From assembly GCF_023715895.1 (NCBI RefSeq), contig NZ_JAMBOO010000025.1, positions 1 to 60,439 on the forward strand: a stretch of DNA of 60,439 bases. Direction: 5' to 3'. The notes under the pieces were generated by a model. It searched no databases and was not told where the DNA came from. It saw only the letters and a list, made by a program, of their open reading frames with translations. The translations under genes were made by a program, and so were the position numbers. Positions 8,553 to 17,438 of the stretch are shown one piece after another (positions within the stretch are counted from its first letter, which is position 1; every line of letters begins with the position of its first letter). This DNA comes from Domibacillus indicus. Lineage in GTDB: Bacteria > Bacillota > Bacilli > Bacillales > Domibacillaceae.

Positions 8553-8936
8553 ATGAAAATCATTGTTACCAGTATATTCGTACAAGATCAAGACAAGGCA
8601 CTTGAGTTTTATACAGAAACGCTGGGCTTTGTAAAAAAGCACGACGTTCCCACCGGAGAATTTAGGTGGATAACGCTTGTTTCTCCCGATGATCAAGACA
8701 GTACCGAGCTTTTGCTTGAACCGAATGTCCATCCAGCTGCGCAAGAGTATCAAAAGAAGATATTTGCCGAAGGTATCCCAGCAACAATGTTTGGCGTTGC
8801 AGATATTCGCAAAGAGTACGAACGATTATTGGAAAACGGCGTGAAGTTTACTATGGAGCCGACAAAAATGGGCGAAGTCACAATAGCTGTCTTCGACGAT
8901 ACATGCGGTAACCTTATTCAGATAATGCAGAATTAA
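8553..8936 (+). CDS. VOC-superfamily (glyoxalase/bleomycin-resistance-like) protein
   Basis: 127 residues with one VOC module pair: an N-terminal bab strand (KIIVTSIFVQDQDKALEFYTE) and a C-terminal half ending FDDTCGNLIQIMQN. I use ATG 8553 because AAAGGAGG lies 9 nt before it; longer frames upstream lack a site. Such single-domain proteins are often annotated as lactoylglutathione lyase-like, but substrate is unknown and the metal-ligand set is incomplete by eye. A terminator hairpin follows 65 nt later. Confidence 0.85.
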   Translation: MKIIVTSIFVQDQDKALEFYTETLGFVKKHDVPTGEFRWITLVSPDDQDSTELLLEPNVHPAAQEYQKKIFAEGIPATMFGVADIRKEYERLLENGVKFTMEPTKMGEVTIAVFDDTCGNLIQIMQN

Positions 8937-9000
8937 CTTTATGTCGAAATAGTTGTTCAGTGAAGCGTTTTTATCAACAATTAAACAGCAACTTTATGTT

Positions 9001-9028
9001 AACCCTGTTCTAATTTTAGGACGGGGTT
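9001..9028. terminator. Bidirectional terminator hairpin
   Basis: AACCCTGTTCT and AGGACGGGGTT pair with G-T pairs around a 6-nt loop, followed by ATACATTTTTAA on the plus strand. It separates the VOC gene from the minus-strand small gene. Confidence 0.65.
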
Positions 9029-9214
9029 ATACATTTTTAACGTTTAAAAATAAATGGCATTGTTGTCATTCTCCCCTTGATCCGGATAATTTTGCATGGA
9101 CAAATGAGAAAAATTGATTTTGCTGCTGGCATGAAATTGCGGTTAAGATTTTGTCCGTAACTGAAATTAAATAAAAAAGCTCTGGCACAAACCAAAGCTC
9201 CTTCTCTTTCACAA

Positions 9215-9301
9215 TTATTTTTTATCATTTTTATAATATCCAGTTCCGTTACAATGATGGCATCCGTTGCCATTGCAAGGTGTGCAGATATATAGTTTCA
9301 T
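9215..9301 (-). CDS. Tiny CxxCxGxG zinc-finger-like protein, 28 residues
   Basis: Encodes 28 residues with the pattern CTPCNGNGCHHCNGTGYY, i.e. two CxxCxGxG units like the DnaJ zinc-binding repeat. An AAGGAGGGG site lies 5 nt before the ATG at 9301, so translation is credible despite the size. Small cysteine-glycine proteins of this kind occur in Bacillus genomes with no known function. A Zn-binding role is inferred from the cysteines. It is a lone gene; 9303-9582 beyond it is AT-rich and shows nothing clear. Confidence 0.6.
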   Translation of the reverse strand: MKLYICTPCNGNGCHHCNGTGYYKNDKK

Positions 9302-9582
9302 TATTTCCCCTCCTTTCTTACAGCAGTGATACAACCTTTTTTCTCGTTTCAATTGAGGTACTTCGATTCTCTCAAAGTCTAAAAACTCTTTACCTAAAAA
9401 TCTAGTTTTTTAAATAGTAAATGTTTTCTGCCTTTTTATTATTTCCAGTCCGTCGTATATTAAAACATTTATCGACAAAAATAGATATATTTACACAAAT
9501 AAGCAGGTTTTTTGGATTCCTATAGCAATTTGTCAGAACTTTACCATGAAAAATCTTTTGGATGCGGATACCTTAGCAACAA

Positions 9583-9631
9583 CAAAAGTGTACTTAAGCA
9601 AAAAGTATACATTTACTTAAGTACACTTTTG
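9583..9631. repeat. Repeat A, copy 1 (palindromic element)
   Basis: Perfect 16-bp inverted arms CAAAAGTGTACTTAAG/CTTAAGTACACTTTTG around a 17-nt centre. Related palindromes occur at 32355-32402 and 40182-40235. The following TGTTTACTAACTTTTTGAT is shared with the 40-kb copy. Confidence 0.8.
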
Positions 9632-9668
9632 TCTAAATACACCTGTGTTTACTAACTTTTTGATCGCA

Positions 9669-9716
9669 TTACAGGCCAGAAGACTCCTTCAAATTGCTTC
9701 GCAATGGGCGGGAGAT
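9669..9716 (-). repeat. Repeat B, copy 2 (IS-end-like)
   Basis: On the minus strand it carries GCAATTTGAAGGAGTCTTCT preceded by CATCTCCCGCCCATT; the region can fold as an imperfect hairpin. It follows repeat A closely and abuts the broken DUF326 gene. Confidence 0.6.
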
Positions 9717-9740
9717 GAATGGCCGCTTTTTTCTCGTTTG

Positions 9741-10048
9741 TTACTTAACAAGCAAAACATACATTCCTTTTAGGTCAACATCTAGTGCACATTCACGGCA
9801 GCAAGTATCGTTGAACTCTTCTACGAAAGCCTCGCAAATGGCGGCGCAAAGTTTGCAGTTTTGTTGAACAAACTGGCTGCTGTGGACCAAAAAAGAAGGG
9901 GCCTGCCAGCAAACTTGAGCGCATTCCTGCAGTGTTTGGATGCCGTTTTTTCACTTGAACATCCGTCTTTGCAGGAGAGTCATTATGTATTCTTCGCATG
10001 CTTAAGCACATTTTAAACACTCCTCTATCACTGTGTTTTCATTCGCAG
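9741..10048 (-). pseudogene. Broken cysteine-rich DUF326/YhjQ-type four-helix protein
   Basis: One minus-strand frame reads TVIEECLKCA, stop, ACEEYIMTLLQRRMFK, stop, then QTLQECAQVCWQ, QFVQQNCKLCAAICEAF and CCRECALDVD to a TAA at 9741. The spaced CxxC/CxxxC pattern is that of the four-helix-bundle copper-binding DUF326 family (about 110 residues). Two in-frame stops (TAA and TGA) make it a pseudogene unless read through. Other frames over this stretch are shadows. Confidence 0.7.
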
Positions 10049-10094
10049 TTGATGACAACAAGCTAAATTTTTTCTCGTAATCATCTTCCAGTGG

Positions 10095-11309
10095 TTATAT
10101 TTCCTGTCCCGGCTGAAGTGTTTCTACACCTTCGATTTCAACTGTTTCCGGATATTTGAGACCTGAGCCCGTGTTAAGGCATACAACATGCTCGTCTGCC
10201 TGGATCCATCCTTGTTCACGCAGGATTCTAGCTGCCGCAAAGGTTGCTGCTCCTTCTGGGCAGACAAAGTTTCCTTCTAACGAAGCTACTTGTTTTTGCG
10301 CCTTCAATAATTCCTCATCTGAAATGGCAATCGCACAACCTTCTGTTCCATAAACTCCTTCAAGAACTAAGAAATCCCCCAATGCTTTAGGGACATTAAT
10401 GCCAAATGCACAAGTTGCTGAGTCTTCAAAGAATTCGGATTCTTTTTCGCCTTTTTTCCAGGCTTCTACAATTGGCGCACAGCCTTCTGCTTGAACGGCT
10501 ACTAAACGAGGAAGTTTCCCGTCTTCGATCCAGCCCAATTGCTGCAATTCAAGAATGGCTTTATAAATTCCAATGATGCCTACTCCCCCGCCTGTTGGGT
10601 ATAAAATAACATCTGGAACTTTCCATCCAAATTGTTCGACAATCTCATAGCCCATTGTCTTTTTACCTTCAACACGATACGGCTCTTTAAGTGTAGAAGC
10701 GTCGTATACGCCATGGTTCTGTACTAAATGGCCGACAACCTTTCCTGCATCACTGATCAAACCGTTGATAAGATGCAAGTCTCCACCGGCAATATAAACT
10801 TCTTTACGTGTAATTTGCGGCGCATCTAAAGGCATGACAATTGTGGCTTTGATATTTGCTTTTGCCGCATACAGCGCCCAAGCCGCACCTGCATTACCGT
10901 TTGTCGGCATAGCTAAATGTTTTACACCCAGCTCTTTTGCCTTTGAAATGCCAACACTCGCACCCCTTGTTTTAAAAGAACCCGTTGGAATGACACCTTC
11001 ATCTTTTATGTATAAATGGTTTAATCCATATTCTGCTCCTAATGACGGGAGCTTTTCAAACGGCGTCATTCCTTCACCGAGTGTGACAACGTTCTCCTTT
11101 TCATGAACAGGCAGCAGCTCATGATATCGCCATAAGCTGTTTGGACGATTTGCAATCTCTTCACGTGACATGTTTGCCTTCACTTCCTCTAAATCATAGC
11201 GCACCAACAACGGTGAACCACACTTACATAATTGCTGTACCTTTTTTTCCTCATATGCTTCACCGCATTTTGGGCACTCTAAATGTGAGATATAGCTATA
11301 ATTTTTCAT
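10095..11309 (-). CDS. thrC: Threonine synthase-like PLP enzyme
   Basis: 404 residues. The N-terminus is a rubredoxin-like zinc ribbon (CPKCGEAY, then CKCGSP) and the rest is a fold type II PLP enzyme with the Schiff-base lysine in GSFKTRGA and phosphate-binding GGGVGI. Threonine synthase converts O-phosphohomoserine to threonine. I start at ATG 11309 because AGGAGGG lies just before it. No hom or thrB gene is adjacent, and the neighbour operon is for organosulfur or sulfate compounds, so a different beta- or gamma-replacement role (for instance of the cysteate synthase kind) is possible but only a guess. Confidence 0.85.
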   Translation of the reverse strand: MKNYSYISHLECPKCGEAYEEKKVQQLCKCGSPLLVRYDLEEVKANMSREEIANRPNSLWRYHELLPVHEKENVVTLGEGMTPFEKLPSLGAEYGLNHLYIKDEGVIPTGSFKTRGASVGISKAKELGVKHLAMPTNGNAGAAWALYAAKANIKATIVMPLDAPQITRKEVYIAGGDLHLINGLISDAGKVVGHLVQNHGVYDASTLKEPYRVEGKKTMGYEIVEQFGWKVPDVILYPTGGGVGIIGIYKAILELQQLGWIEDGKLPRLVAVQAEGCAPIVEAWKKGEKESEFFEDSATCAFGINVPKALGDFLVLEGVYGTEGCAIAISDEELLKAQKQVASLEGNFVCPEGAATFAAARILREQGWIQADEHVVCLNTGSGLKYPETVEIEGVETLQPGQEI

Positions 11310-11480
11310 TTTTTCCCTCCTAAAAATAAAAGACTGCAATTAGTGTCTTCTTCAGGTCTCCCTTCAGCTGTGAAAGCAATTTCTTTACATTTCCCGGTAC
11401 ATTTTTTTACTGTATGTCTCTGCTTAACTAAGTAGAAGCAGTGTATGAATGATTAGCGCTGCTTTGTGAGTCAGCATATA

Positions 11481-11514
11481 ACAAAAGCGGTCTTCCTCCC
11501 TGGGAAAAGACCGC
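11481..11514 (-). terminator. Terminator of the marR-ASST-ABC operon
   Basis: GCGGTCTT/AAGACCGC stem with an 11-12 nt loop, followed on the minus strand by TTTTGTTAT, about 100 nt after the permease stop. Confidence 0.75.
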
Positions 11515-11614
11515 GTAATGTGTTAGCCAGGGTAAGAATGTGATTCGATCGGACGTACTGTTAGCAACAGGCTGTTTCCTGCCTTTTAAATCTCTGTTAG
11601 ATAACGATTAGACA

Positions 11615-12433
11615 TTAAGATACGACATTATAACGCTTTAAGAGTTTTTTTCCGGCCCAAACAAACAGTCTATCCATGAAAAATCCCATTAGCCCCAAGA
11701 CCACTAATCCTACAAAAATCCAGTCTGTTTGGAAGTACAGTCTGGCATTCCAGATCATGAAGCCAACTCCTTCATTTGCGGCAACCATCTCCGCACCAAC
11801 GATCGCCATAAAAGAGGATCCCATCGCAAGCTTGGCGCCCGTGAAAATATATGGAATGGACGCCGGGATGATCACATAGCGCAGCACTTGAAAATTGGAT
11901 GCACCCATGCTTTTCGCTGAACGGATTTTATCTTCTGAAATCGAAAGTACCCCTGTTAAGGTATTGATAGTGACAACAAAGAAAGTCGCATACATAATCA
12001 AAAATATTTTTGACTGTTCGCCAATTCCGAACCAAAGCATAAACAGTGTGATAAAGGCTAAAGGAGGAATAAAGCGCACAAAGTTGATTAACGGTTCTAC
12101 AAGTGAACGGATGAACTGGTTACTGCCAATCAGCAGGCCTAGCGGGATCGCAACCAAGTTTCCTAAAAACCAGCCGGCCAATACACGGGCAAAACTGTAT
12201 CCCATATAGATGAACAGCGACCCGTCTTTACTAAGTTCTATCGCCCCTTCTAAAGTGGCAAGAGGACTGGGCAGAAACTGCGGGTCTGAAAAAAAAGCGG
12301 CAATGCTCCAGATAACCAATAATCCGATCCATCCTAAAACACCTGTTTTTGCAATACTTCCCCAATGGCTTTTAACACTTTTTCTTTTTTTAACCGTTTT
12401 ATCCCTAATTTGATGACGGGCAATGGTTTCCAT
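11615..12433 (-). CDS. ABC transporter permease, SsuC/TauC family
   Basis: 272 residues with about six membrane spans and the BPD_transp_1 EAA loop (SAKSMGASNFQVLRYVIIPASIP). It belongs to the nitrate/sulfonate/taurine permease group. I start at the second ATG of ATGAAAATG (12433) because the GAGGAGG site is too close to the first. It overlaps no gene; the ATPase ends 13 nt upstream. Substrate is unknown, but company with an arylsulfotransferase suggests an organosulfur compound or its released aryl part. Confidence 0.86.
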   Translation of the reverse strand: METIARHQIRDKTVKKRKSVKSHWGSIAKTGVLGWIGLLVIWSIAAFFSDPQFLPSPLATLEGAIELSKDGSLFIYMGYSFARVLAGWFLGNLVAIPLGLLIGSNQFIRSLVEPLINFVRFIPPLAFITLFMLWFGIGEQSKIFLIMYATFFVVTINTLTGVLSISEDKIRSAKSMGASNFQVLRYVIIPASIPYIFTGAKLAMGSSFMAIVGAEMVAANEGVGFMIWNARLYFQTDWIFVGLVVLGLMGFFMDRLFVWAGKKLLKRYNVVS

Positions 12434-12446
12434 TTTCATGACCTCC

Positions 12447-13217
12447 TCAGTCAAAATGCGACTGGACGATTTGATAGTAATGATTGAAATCCGGGCTTGT
12501 GATTTCACGCGGATACGGCAGGTTAATGTCATACGTATCCGTGATTTTCGATGAAGGGCCGACTGACATAAGGCCAATGCGCTGGCCGAGCATCAATGCT
12601 TCCTGAATATCATGCGTCACAAAAATGACGGTCTTATTCGTTTCCTGCCAAATCCTGATCAATTCCTTCTGCATGGTCCGTCTTGTCATGGCATCTAATG
12701 CACCGAACGGTTCATCCATCAATAAAATATCCGGGTTGTTTGCCAGGACACGTGCTAACTGTACACGCTGTTTCATTCCTCCCGAAATTTCGCTTGGAAA
12801 CTTATGATGGTGTCCCGAAAGTCCGGCAAGTTCAATATAAGACTGAGCCATCTGTTTTCTTTCTTTTAAAGGAACTTTTTTTATTTTTAGTCCAAATTCC
12901 ACATTTTCTTCTACGGTCAGCCATGGAAATAATGCGGAATCTGCCGATTGAAAGACAAATCCCCGGTTTGCAGCGTAATTGGAGTCCGCCCCATGTATAT
13001 CAAGCTGGCCATCAGTTTGATCCAAAAACCCGGCAATAATATTGAGAAGTGTTGATTTTCCGCACCCGCTTGGGCCCAGCAGAACATAAAATCCACCCTG
13101 CTTTATTGTCAGGTCAACATCTTTTAATACATAAGCCGTCTCTGATGTGTCCTCTACAAATGTTTTAGAAAGCCCTCTAATTACGATAGAGGGGCTTTCT
13201 TCTTGTATCACTGCCAT
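12447..13217 (-). CDS. ABC transporter ATP-binding protein, SsuB/TauB family
   Basis: 256 residues: Walker A GPSGCGKST (about 54-62), signature ISGGMKQR, Walker B ILLMDEPFGALD and H-loop VTHDIQEAL. This is the NrtD/SsuB branch, with the typical PFGALDAMTR. It powers import through the downstream permease. ATG follows GGAGGAATCG. Second-last gene of the operon, 19 nt after the binding protein. Confidence 0.9.
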   Translation of the reverse strand: MAVIQEESPSIVIRGLSKTFVEDTSETAYVLKDVDLTIKQGGFYVLLGPSGCGKSTLLNIIAGFLDQTDGQLDIHGADSNYAANRGFVFQSADSALFPWLTVEENVEFGLKIKKVPLKERKQMAQSYIELAGLSGHHHKFPSEISGGMKQRVQLARVLANNPDILLMDEPFGALDAMTRRTMQKELIRIWQETNKTVIFVTHDIQEALMLGQRIGLMSVGPSSKITDTYDINLPYPREITSPDFNHYYQIVQSHFD

Positions 13218-13236
13218 AGAGCGATTCCTCCAATCT

Positions 13237-14244
13237 TTACTTTTCGTACGTTACAGACTCTGGATATGCCTCGCGCAAAGGTTCCAAGAACAGTTTTTCT
13301 TCCAGGTCATAATCTTGCTTTAGCAAGTTTCGATCAAGAAGCCATTGCTTCATGTCTGATAAATGGTCCAAATCTTCCTGCTTAAATTCAAGCGTGTAAT
13401 TGGACCGCTCCAAATCCCTTAACGTATCTTCCTTCTTCACTTTTAATTCTTTATAAGCGATTTCTGCGGTACCGTCCGGATTGTCTTTAACGTAAGCAAT
13501 GCCTTCTTTGATCGCTTTTAGCAAATTCACGATCACCTGCTGATTTTCTTCCGCAAACTTTTTGTTCGCCACTAAGTAGCTGCTCACCGAAATATCAATA
13601 GAAGAAAGATCATCAATTTTATGGACGCCATCAATGGCCTTGAACTTTTCAAGCAGTGCGCCGCTTGCCAATACAGCGTCAATATCACCTTTTTTCACAC
13701 CGACAAGGGCTTCGTCCGGTGTACTGTACGGTACATACTCGATATCCTCTTCTTTAATTTCTAAATGTTCCAAATATTTCGCCCAGTGATATTCAAAAAC
13801 AGTTCCTTTGGCGACGCCAATTTTCTTCCCTTTTAACTGTGACGGCTCATCAATGCCATCTACAGCTAAAATTTCCGACTGTTTGATCGTTTCCGGTGTG
13901 CTGTGCGTTAACGATGAAAGCACGACTAAGTCACCGCGGTTTAATGAATTCAGCAAGGCATAATCAGCTGCCAGGCCCGTGTCTGTTTGTTCTGTTAATA
14001 ATGCATTGATTGTGTCAATCCCATATGCAAAGTTGGAAAGGGACGGATCAATTTGATGATCTTTAAAATAGCCTTCTGCATTTGCGGCGCGGATCTGCAG
14101 GGAGCCGCCTGCTGCTGTATCAATCCCGATACGTATTTTTGCTGTTTCTTCACCTTCTGCTCCTGTTGTACTGTTGTTAGAGCAGCCCGCTAAAAAGAGA
14201 GAGAACACCAGACTAAAAACCAGCAGTCCGTATAATCGTTTCAT
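13237..14244 (-). CDS. ABC transporter substrate-binding lipoprotein, SsuA/NMT1 family
   Basis: 335 residues with signal peptide and lipobox LAGC near residue 20, then an SsuA/NrtA-like type 2 binding fold (IRIGIDTAAGGSLQIRAANAEGYF, ALLTEQTDTGLAADYALL, GKKIGVAKGT). Start ATG 14244 sits after TGGAGGAACGGC; an upstream ATG lacks a site. It delivers ligand to the permease. Family members bind sulfonates, sulfate esters, nitrate or pyrimidine precursors; the neighbouring arylsulfotransferase favours an aryl sulfate or sulfonate. Confidence 0.86.
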   Translation of the reverse strand: MKRLYGLLVFSLVFSLFLAGCSNNSTTGAEGEETAKIRIGIDTAAGGSLQIRAANAEGYFKDHQIDPSLSNFAYGIDTINALLTEQTDTGLAADYALLNSLNRGDLVVLSSLTHSTPETIKQSEILAVDGIDEPSQLKGKKIGVAKGTVFEYHWAKYLEHLEIKEEDIEYVPYSTPDEALVGVKKGDIDAVLASGALLEKFKAIDGVHKIDDLSSIDISVSSYLVANKKFAEENQQVIVNLLKAIKEGIAYVKDNPDGTAEIAYKELKVKKEDTLRDLERSNYTLEFKQEDLDHLSDMKQWLLDRNLLKQDYDLEEKLFLEPLREAYPESVTYEK

Positions 14245-14260
14245 TGCCGTTCCTCCAGTA

Positions 14261-15706
14261 TCAGTTATTCTGCTCTTCCAGCGTTTCATCGTACCGTGCT
14301 ACACATAATGCTCCCTCACCAATCGTTTGTGCCCCTTTTACTTCAACGACAGAATCCGTTCCTCCCGGGGCAGCATTCGGCACGCGGAATGTTTCAATAT
14401 TTAAAGGCTCAATCGCTACTTCTTCCGGTTTTTCAAGCTGCGGCACCCAGTTATAAGGAACCCGGTAAGCACGGTAAACCATGTTTGAATTACGAGGATT
14501 TTTGTAAGGCGAGATGTACTCCCACACAATTTCATGCTCGGCATTCACTTCAAAAATACGGCCATTTGCCCCTTCTGTAATGAGGGTATTGCCATTTTCT
14601 AAACGCTGGGCAGAACTGATATACGGACTGTAGAAACGGAACGAATCTGTTGGTACCTGGAAGTTTGCCTCAAGTCCCGTATACTGCCATACAATTTCAA
14701 GGGTAACTGGGTCGATTTCCAACACGCGGGAATGATCGCGCGCAGCATTTTTGTTGCCGTTTGGTGATGCCGGATTTGGTGCGCCGTATCCGCCCCATCC
14801 GCCATTGTCAAATACTAATACATTGCCTTCGCCCGGCAGGCCTTTCGGAATAATATGGGCATGATGCTGTCCGATAATCCATCCCAGATGCTCGAGTTCA
14901 GGTGTTGAATAGTCAGGTCCAATCTGCCATACAATTTTGCCGGTACGCTTATCCGTGATGCCGATAATATTAGCTTCCCGTGCATCCCAAATAATATTGT
15001 CAGGATGGAATCTTTCATCCCCTGCATCATAATGACGGTTTGGCCCTACTGCCGAAATCGAATTGATATGCAGCCAGTCGCCTGACTCATTTCCGAAAAA
15101 GCGGCGATTCGGCTCTTCATAAATCACTTTTTTTGCTTCATCATCAAACTGGAGTTCGTCAAAGTGGTCGCTGAATGACCATTCCCATACGATGTTTCCT
15201 TCCCAGTCTACTTCCAAAATAACATCGTCCAGCAGCTCATACTTTGAAATCTCAGGCTTATGGACATTACGGTGTGCCAAAATAAGTGTATTTCCTGCAT
15301 CTGTTTTTGGACTTTGTCCCGGTGCATAGTAGCCAACTGGATTTCCTTCGCGCTGATAGTCATGGTGTGCACGTGCGAGCCATCTTCCTTCATGTCCCGG
15401 GTCTGTAATGAATTCATGCTTATCAAATTTCCAGACGATATTCCCTTCAAAATCTACTTGTACAAGATCCCCTTCATCCTGAAACCCATGCTCCGGATCC
15501 CGGTTAAATGTATGACCCAGCACATATCCGCCTGGAAAAATCTTATTTGGAAAACCGCGAAGACCTTTCCACAAGTGAACTTCTTTTCCGTTCATATCAA
15601 TTAATAAAGCACCGAGGCCAGGAGCTTGAAAAATGGTATAGCCGCTCCATGCTTTTTCTGGCGAATAAATCGTTGCCCCTGTCGGATGAATTGTTGGAAG
15701 TCCCAT
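14261..15706 (-). CDS. Arylsulfotransferase (ASST)-family protein, cytoplasmic
   Basis: 481 residues forming repeated beta-propeller blades of the type D-x-x-G-N-I-V-W-x-W (EGNIVWKFD, EGNIVWEWSF, TLEIVWQYTG, EHEIVWEYIS), with conserved histidines in HHDY, HRNVHKPE and QHHAHIIP. ASST enzymes move sulfate between phenolic compounds through a histidine intermediate. Unlike the classical periplasmic ASST there is no signal peptide, so it should act in the cytoplasm on imported compounds. It lies between marR and the SsuABC-type importer in one operon. Exact reaction unknown. Confidence 0.8.
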   Translation of the reverse strand: MGLPTIHPTGATIYSPEKAWSGYTIFQAPGLGALLIDMNGKEVHLWKGLRGFPNKIFPGGYVLGHTFNRDPEHGFQDEGDLVQVDFEGNIVWKFDKHEFITDPGHEGRWLARAHHDYQREGNPVGYYAPGQSPKTDAGNTLILAHRNVHKPEISKYELLDDVILEVDWEGNIVWEWSFSDHFDELQFDDEAKKVIYEEPNRRFFGNESGDWLHINSISAVGPNRHYDAGDERFHPDNIIWDAREANIIGITDKRTGKIVWQIGPDYSTPELEHLGWIIGQHHAHIIPKGLPGEGNVLVFDNGGWGGYGAPNPASPNGNKNAARDHSRVLEIDPVTLEIVWQYTGLEANFQVPTDSFRFYSPYISSAQRLENGNTLITEGANGRIFEVNAEHEIVWEYISPYKNPRNSNMVYRAYRVPYNWVPQLEKPEEVAIEPLNIETFRVPNAAPGGTDSVVEVKGAQTIGEGALCVARYDETLEEQNN

Positions 15707-15742
15707 ATGTTCCCTCTCCTTTTTATATCGATAATAGATGAT

Positions 15743-16255
15743 CTAATAACTTAAAAAACGATTGTTTTGAATAGACGAAGCTTTTTTGCTTTCTTTTTCT
15801 AACGACATGATTTCTCCTGACAGTCCTTCTAAATTATTGATTAAGCGCGAATACAATTGGATTTGCAAGCGGATTTCTTCAGTTGAAAATCCGCCGAACA
15901 GAATGGAAATAAGGTTTGCCCCGATATCACTATTTCGGTTTAAGAATGCTCTCCCCTCATCCGTTACATCCAGCAAGACCATTCGCCTGTCTTCTTTATG
16001 GCGTTTGCGGGCGGCAAACCCTCTGCTTTCCAATTTGTCGCAAATAGCGGTGATGGCTCCCGAGGTAAGGTCTAGCTCTACAGCTAAATCCGTTAACCGC
16101 TGCTCACCATCTTGAATAATCTTTTTTAAAATTAAAAACCCGGGAAGCATCACACCTTCGATCGTGATTTTGTCGCGTTCTTTGATGAACTTGCGAACCA
16201 TTTTGCGAAATAACCAATCCGCTTCTTCGAGCAATTCCATATCAATGTTTTCCAT
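15743..16255 (-). CDS. MarR-family transcriptional regulator
   Basis: 170 residues with a winged-helix core (LTDLAVELDLTSGAITAICDKLESRGF, then RKRHKEDRRMVLLDVTDEG). Start ATG 16255 follows GGAGAGGGGGAGC. First gene of the arylsulfotransferase/ABC operon and so probably its ligand-responsive repressor, with a phenolic ligand plausible for MarR proteins. A long hairpin with a T tract lies just upstream in the leader. Confidence 0.88.
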   Translation of the reverse strand: MENIDMELLEEADWLFRKMVRKFIKERDKITIEGVMLPGFLILKKIIQDGEQRLTDLAVELDLTSGAITAICDKLESRGFAARKRHKEDRRMVLLDVTDEGRAFLNRNSDIGANLISILFGGFSTEEIRLQIQLYSRLINNLEGLSGEIMSLEKESKKASSIQNNRFLSY

Positions 16256-16284
16256 GCTCCCCCTCTCCAGGCTGAATGGGTATG

Positions 16285-16350
16285 AAAAAAGGCACCTTAC
16301 ACAGTTCAACATTCAGCTTGAAGAATGTTTTAAACTGTATAAGGTGCCTT
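16285..16350 (-). promoter_or_regulatory. Leader hairpin with T tract before marR (attenuator-like)
   Basis: A near-perfect inverted repeat of about 26 bp: GGCACCTTA, ACAGTT and AACATTC mirrored as GAATGTT, AACTGT and TAAGGTGCC. On the minus strand it ends in TTTTTT, 30 nt before the marR start. It can act as an intrinsic terminator in the leader or, as DNA, as a palindromic operator. Confidence 0.6.
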
Positions 16351-16352
16351 TG

Positions 16353-17007
16353 GATGCCCAATCAGCCCTTAAATTTATTTTAACGCTAAAAGAATGAAGG
16401 CTAAACGATTTGATGTTCATATCTTATTCCCTTAATTCCAATAAGTCAAGTAAGAATTGTAAGAAATATTATTTTTTATTTAAAGAACAAGGCCGCTTTT
16501 TGATTCAAACAACATACCCTTTTAACAAATAAGATCTGTTCACAGAAGAATCCATATAGCCTCAAGGGCTTCTTCAATGTACTAATGAGCATGACTGACT
16601 ATAAGCTTAAACGGTGCTTCTTATTCCTGCGGCTAAATAATTTGCTGTTTCAAAGATCGTTTATTTTGAGCTAGTTGGACAGCTATTTTCCCTGGTGTTA
16701 GAACCTTAGCCATCACCTTTTGTATTAAAGAAATGAGAAGACCCCTTCAAACTGCTTCATAATTAGTTGGAGAGGTTCACATTATCAGGACCTAGATCCA
16801 AAAAATAAATAGTGATCCATATTATATATGACTAATATGGATCACCCTTTTACTGCTTTTTTTTAGAAAATAGCGTGAAATGACTCGGTACAGACATTAT
16901 CATTTAGCAGCTGTCTTTGGTACCTTTCATTCCCAGCTGGGGAGCAGCGTTAATAAAGAAAGTACGATTTAAAAAGACAAAAAAAACAATTATGAGAGAG
17001 CAGATTG
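16353..17007. other. Gene-poor gap with hairpin and repeat B, copy 3
   Basis: No gene seen. It contains repeat B copy 3 (16734-16763, minus) and a perfect 13-bp hairpin GTGATCCATATTA/TAATATGGATCAC (16812-16845) followed by CCTTTTACTGCTTTTTTTT, which looks like a plus-strand terminator of a lost gene. Confidence 0.6.
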
Positions 17008-17406
17008 GACAATACTGTCAGGACCAGATAGCCATTTGAACGTTTTTTCAGCCCAGGGAGAAGCTTTTTGGCGGCTGTTTCTGTATACCGTTTTTTTGTT
17101 TTTTCGAAACTCCTGATGTTTTCGTTTAATATATAATTGTAGACAAGCCGGCAGCAGCCGATCGTTTGGTTAATGATTTGTTTTTGCTCTTCACTTGGAT
17201 GGATTTTAAACCGACAGGCTTTAAAATGAAGGCTCTTTTCTTCATCTTTTTGGCTTTTGTTATTTTCTCCACAACCGAAACATTTGTTCTATGTCTAATT
17301 ATACTACTTTGATATTGGAGTTTTCAAAGAAAAAGAATGACTGAAAGAGCAGCGATTCATCCCCTCACTTAGCAAGCTTGAAGTTGGAATGTTCTCGCCA
17401 AAAATT
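17008..17406 (-). mobile_element. tnpB: Left-end remnant of a tnpB element (5' part of tnpB plus LE)
   Basis: About 400 bp closely matching 31880-32278 of the intact element: the first ~85 tnpB codons and the left end, including the CAAGCTTGAAG loop region. The start codon context and several bases are changed, and the LE hairpin has decayed. It ends beside a TTTAT (minus strand, 17407-17411), as does the intact copy. It lies directly upstream of the intact GH114 gene. Confidence 0.85.
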
Positions 17407-17438
17407 ATAAAAATACACTTACATAAGGGGGACATGAC

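Noticed and set aside
9037-9273. 78-codon minus-strand frame overlapping the small CxxCxGxG gene
   Set aside because: No ribosome site; the frame with the Cys-Gly motif has a strong site and explains the DNA better.
9793-10020. 75-codon minus-strand frame over the DUF326 remnant
   Set aside because: The cysteine pattern is in another frame; this one is arginine-rich shadow sequence.
12210-13039. Several plus-strand frames opposite the ABC importer genes
   Set aside because: They are antisense shadows of conserved minus-strand proteins and lack start sites.
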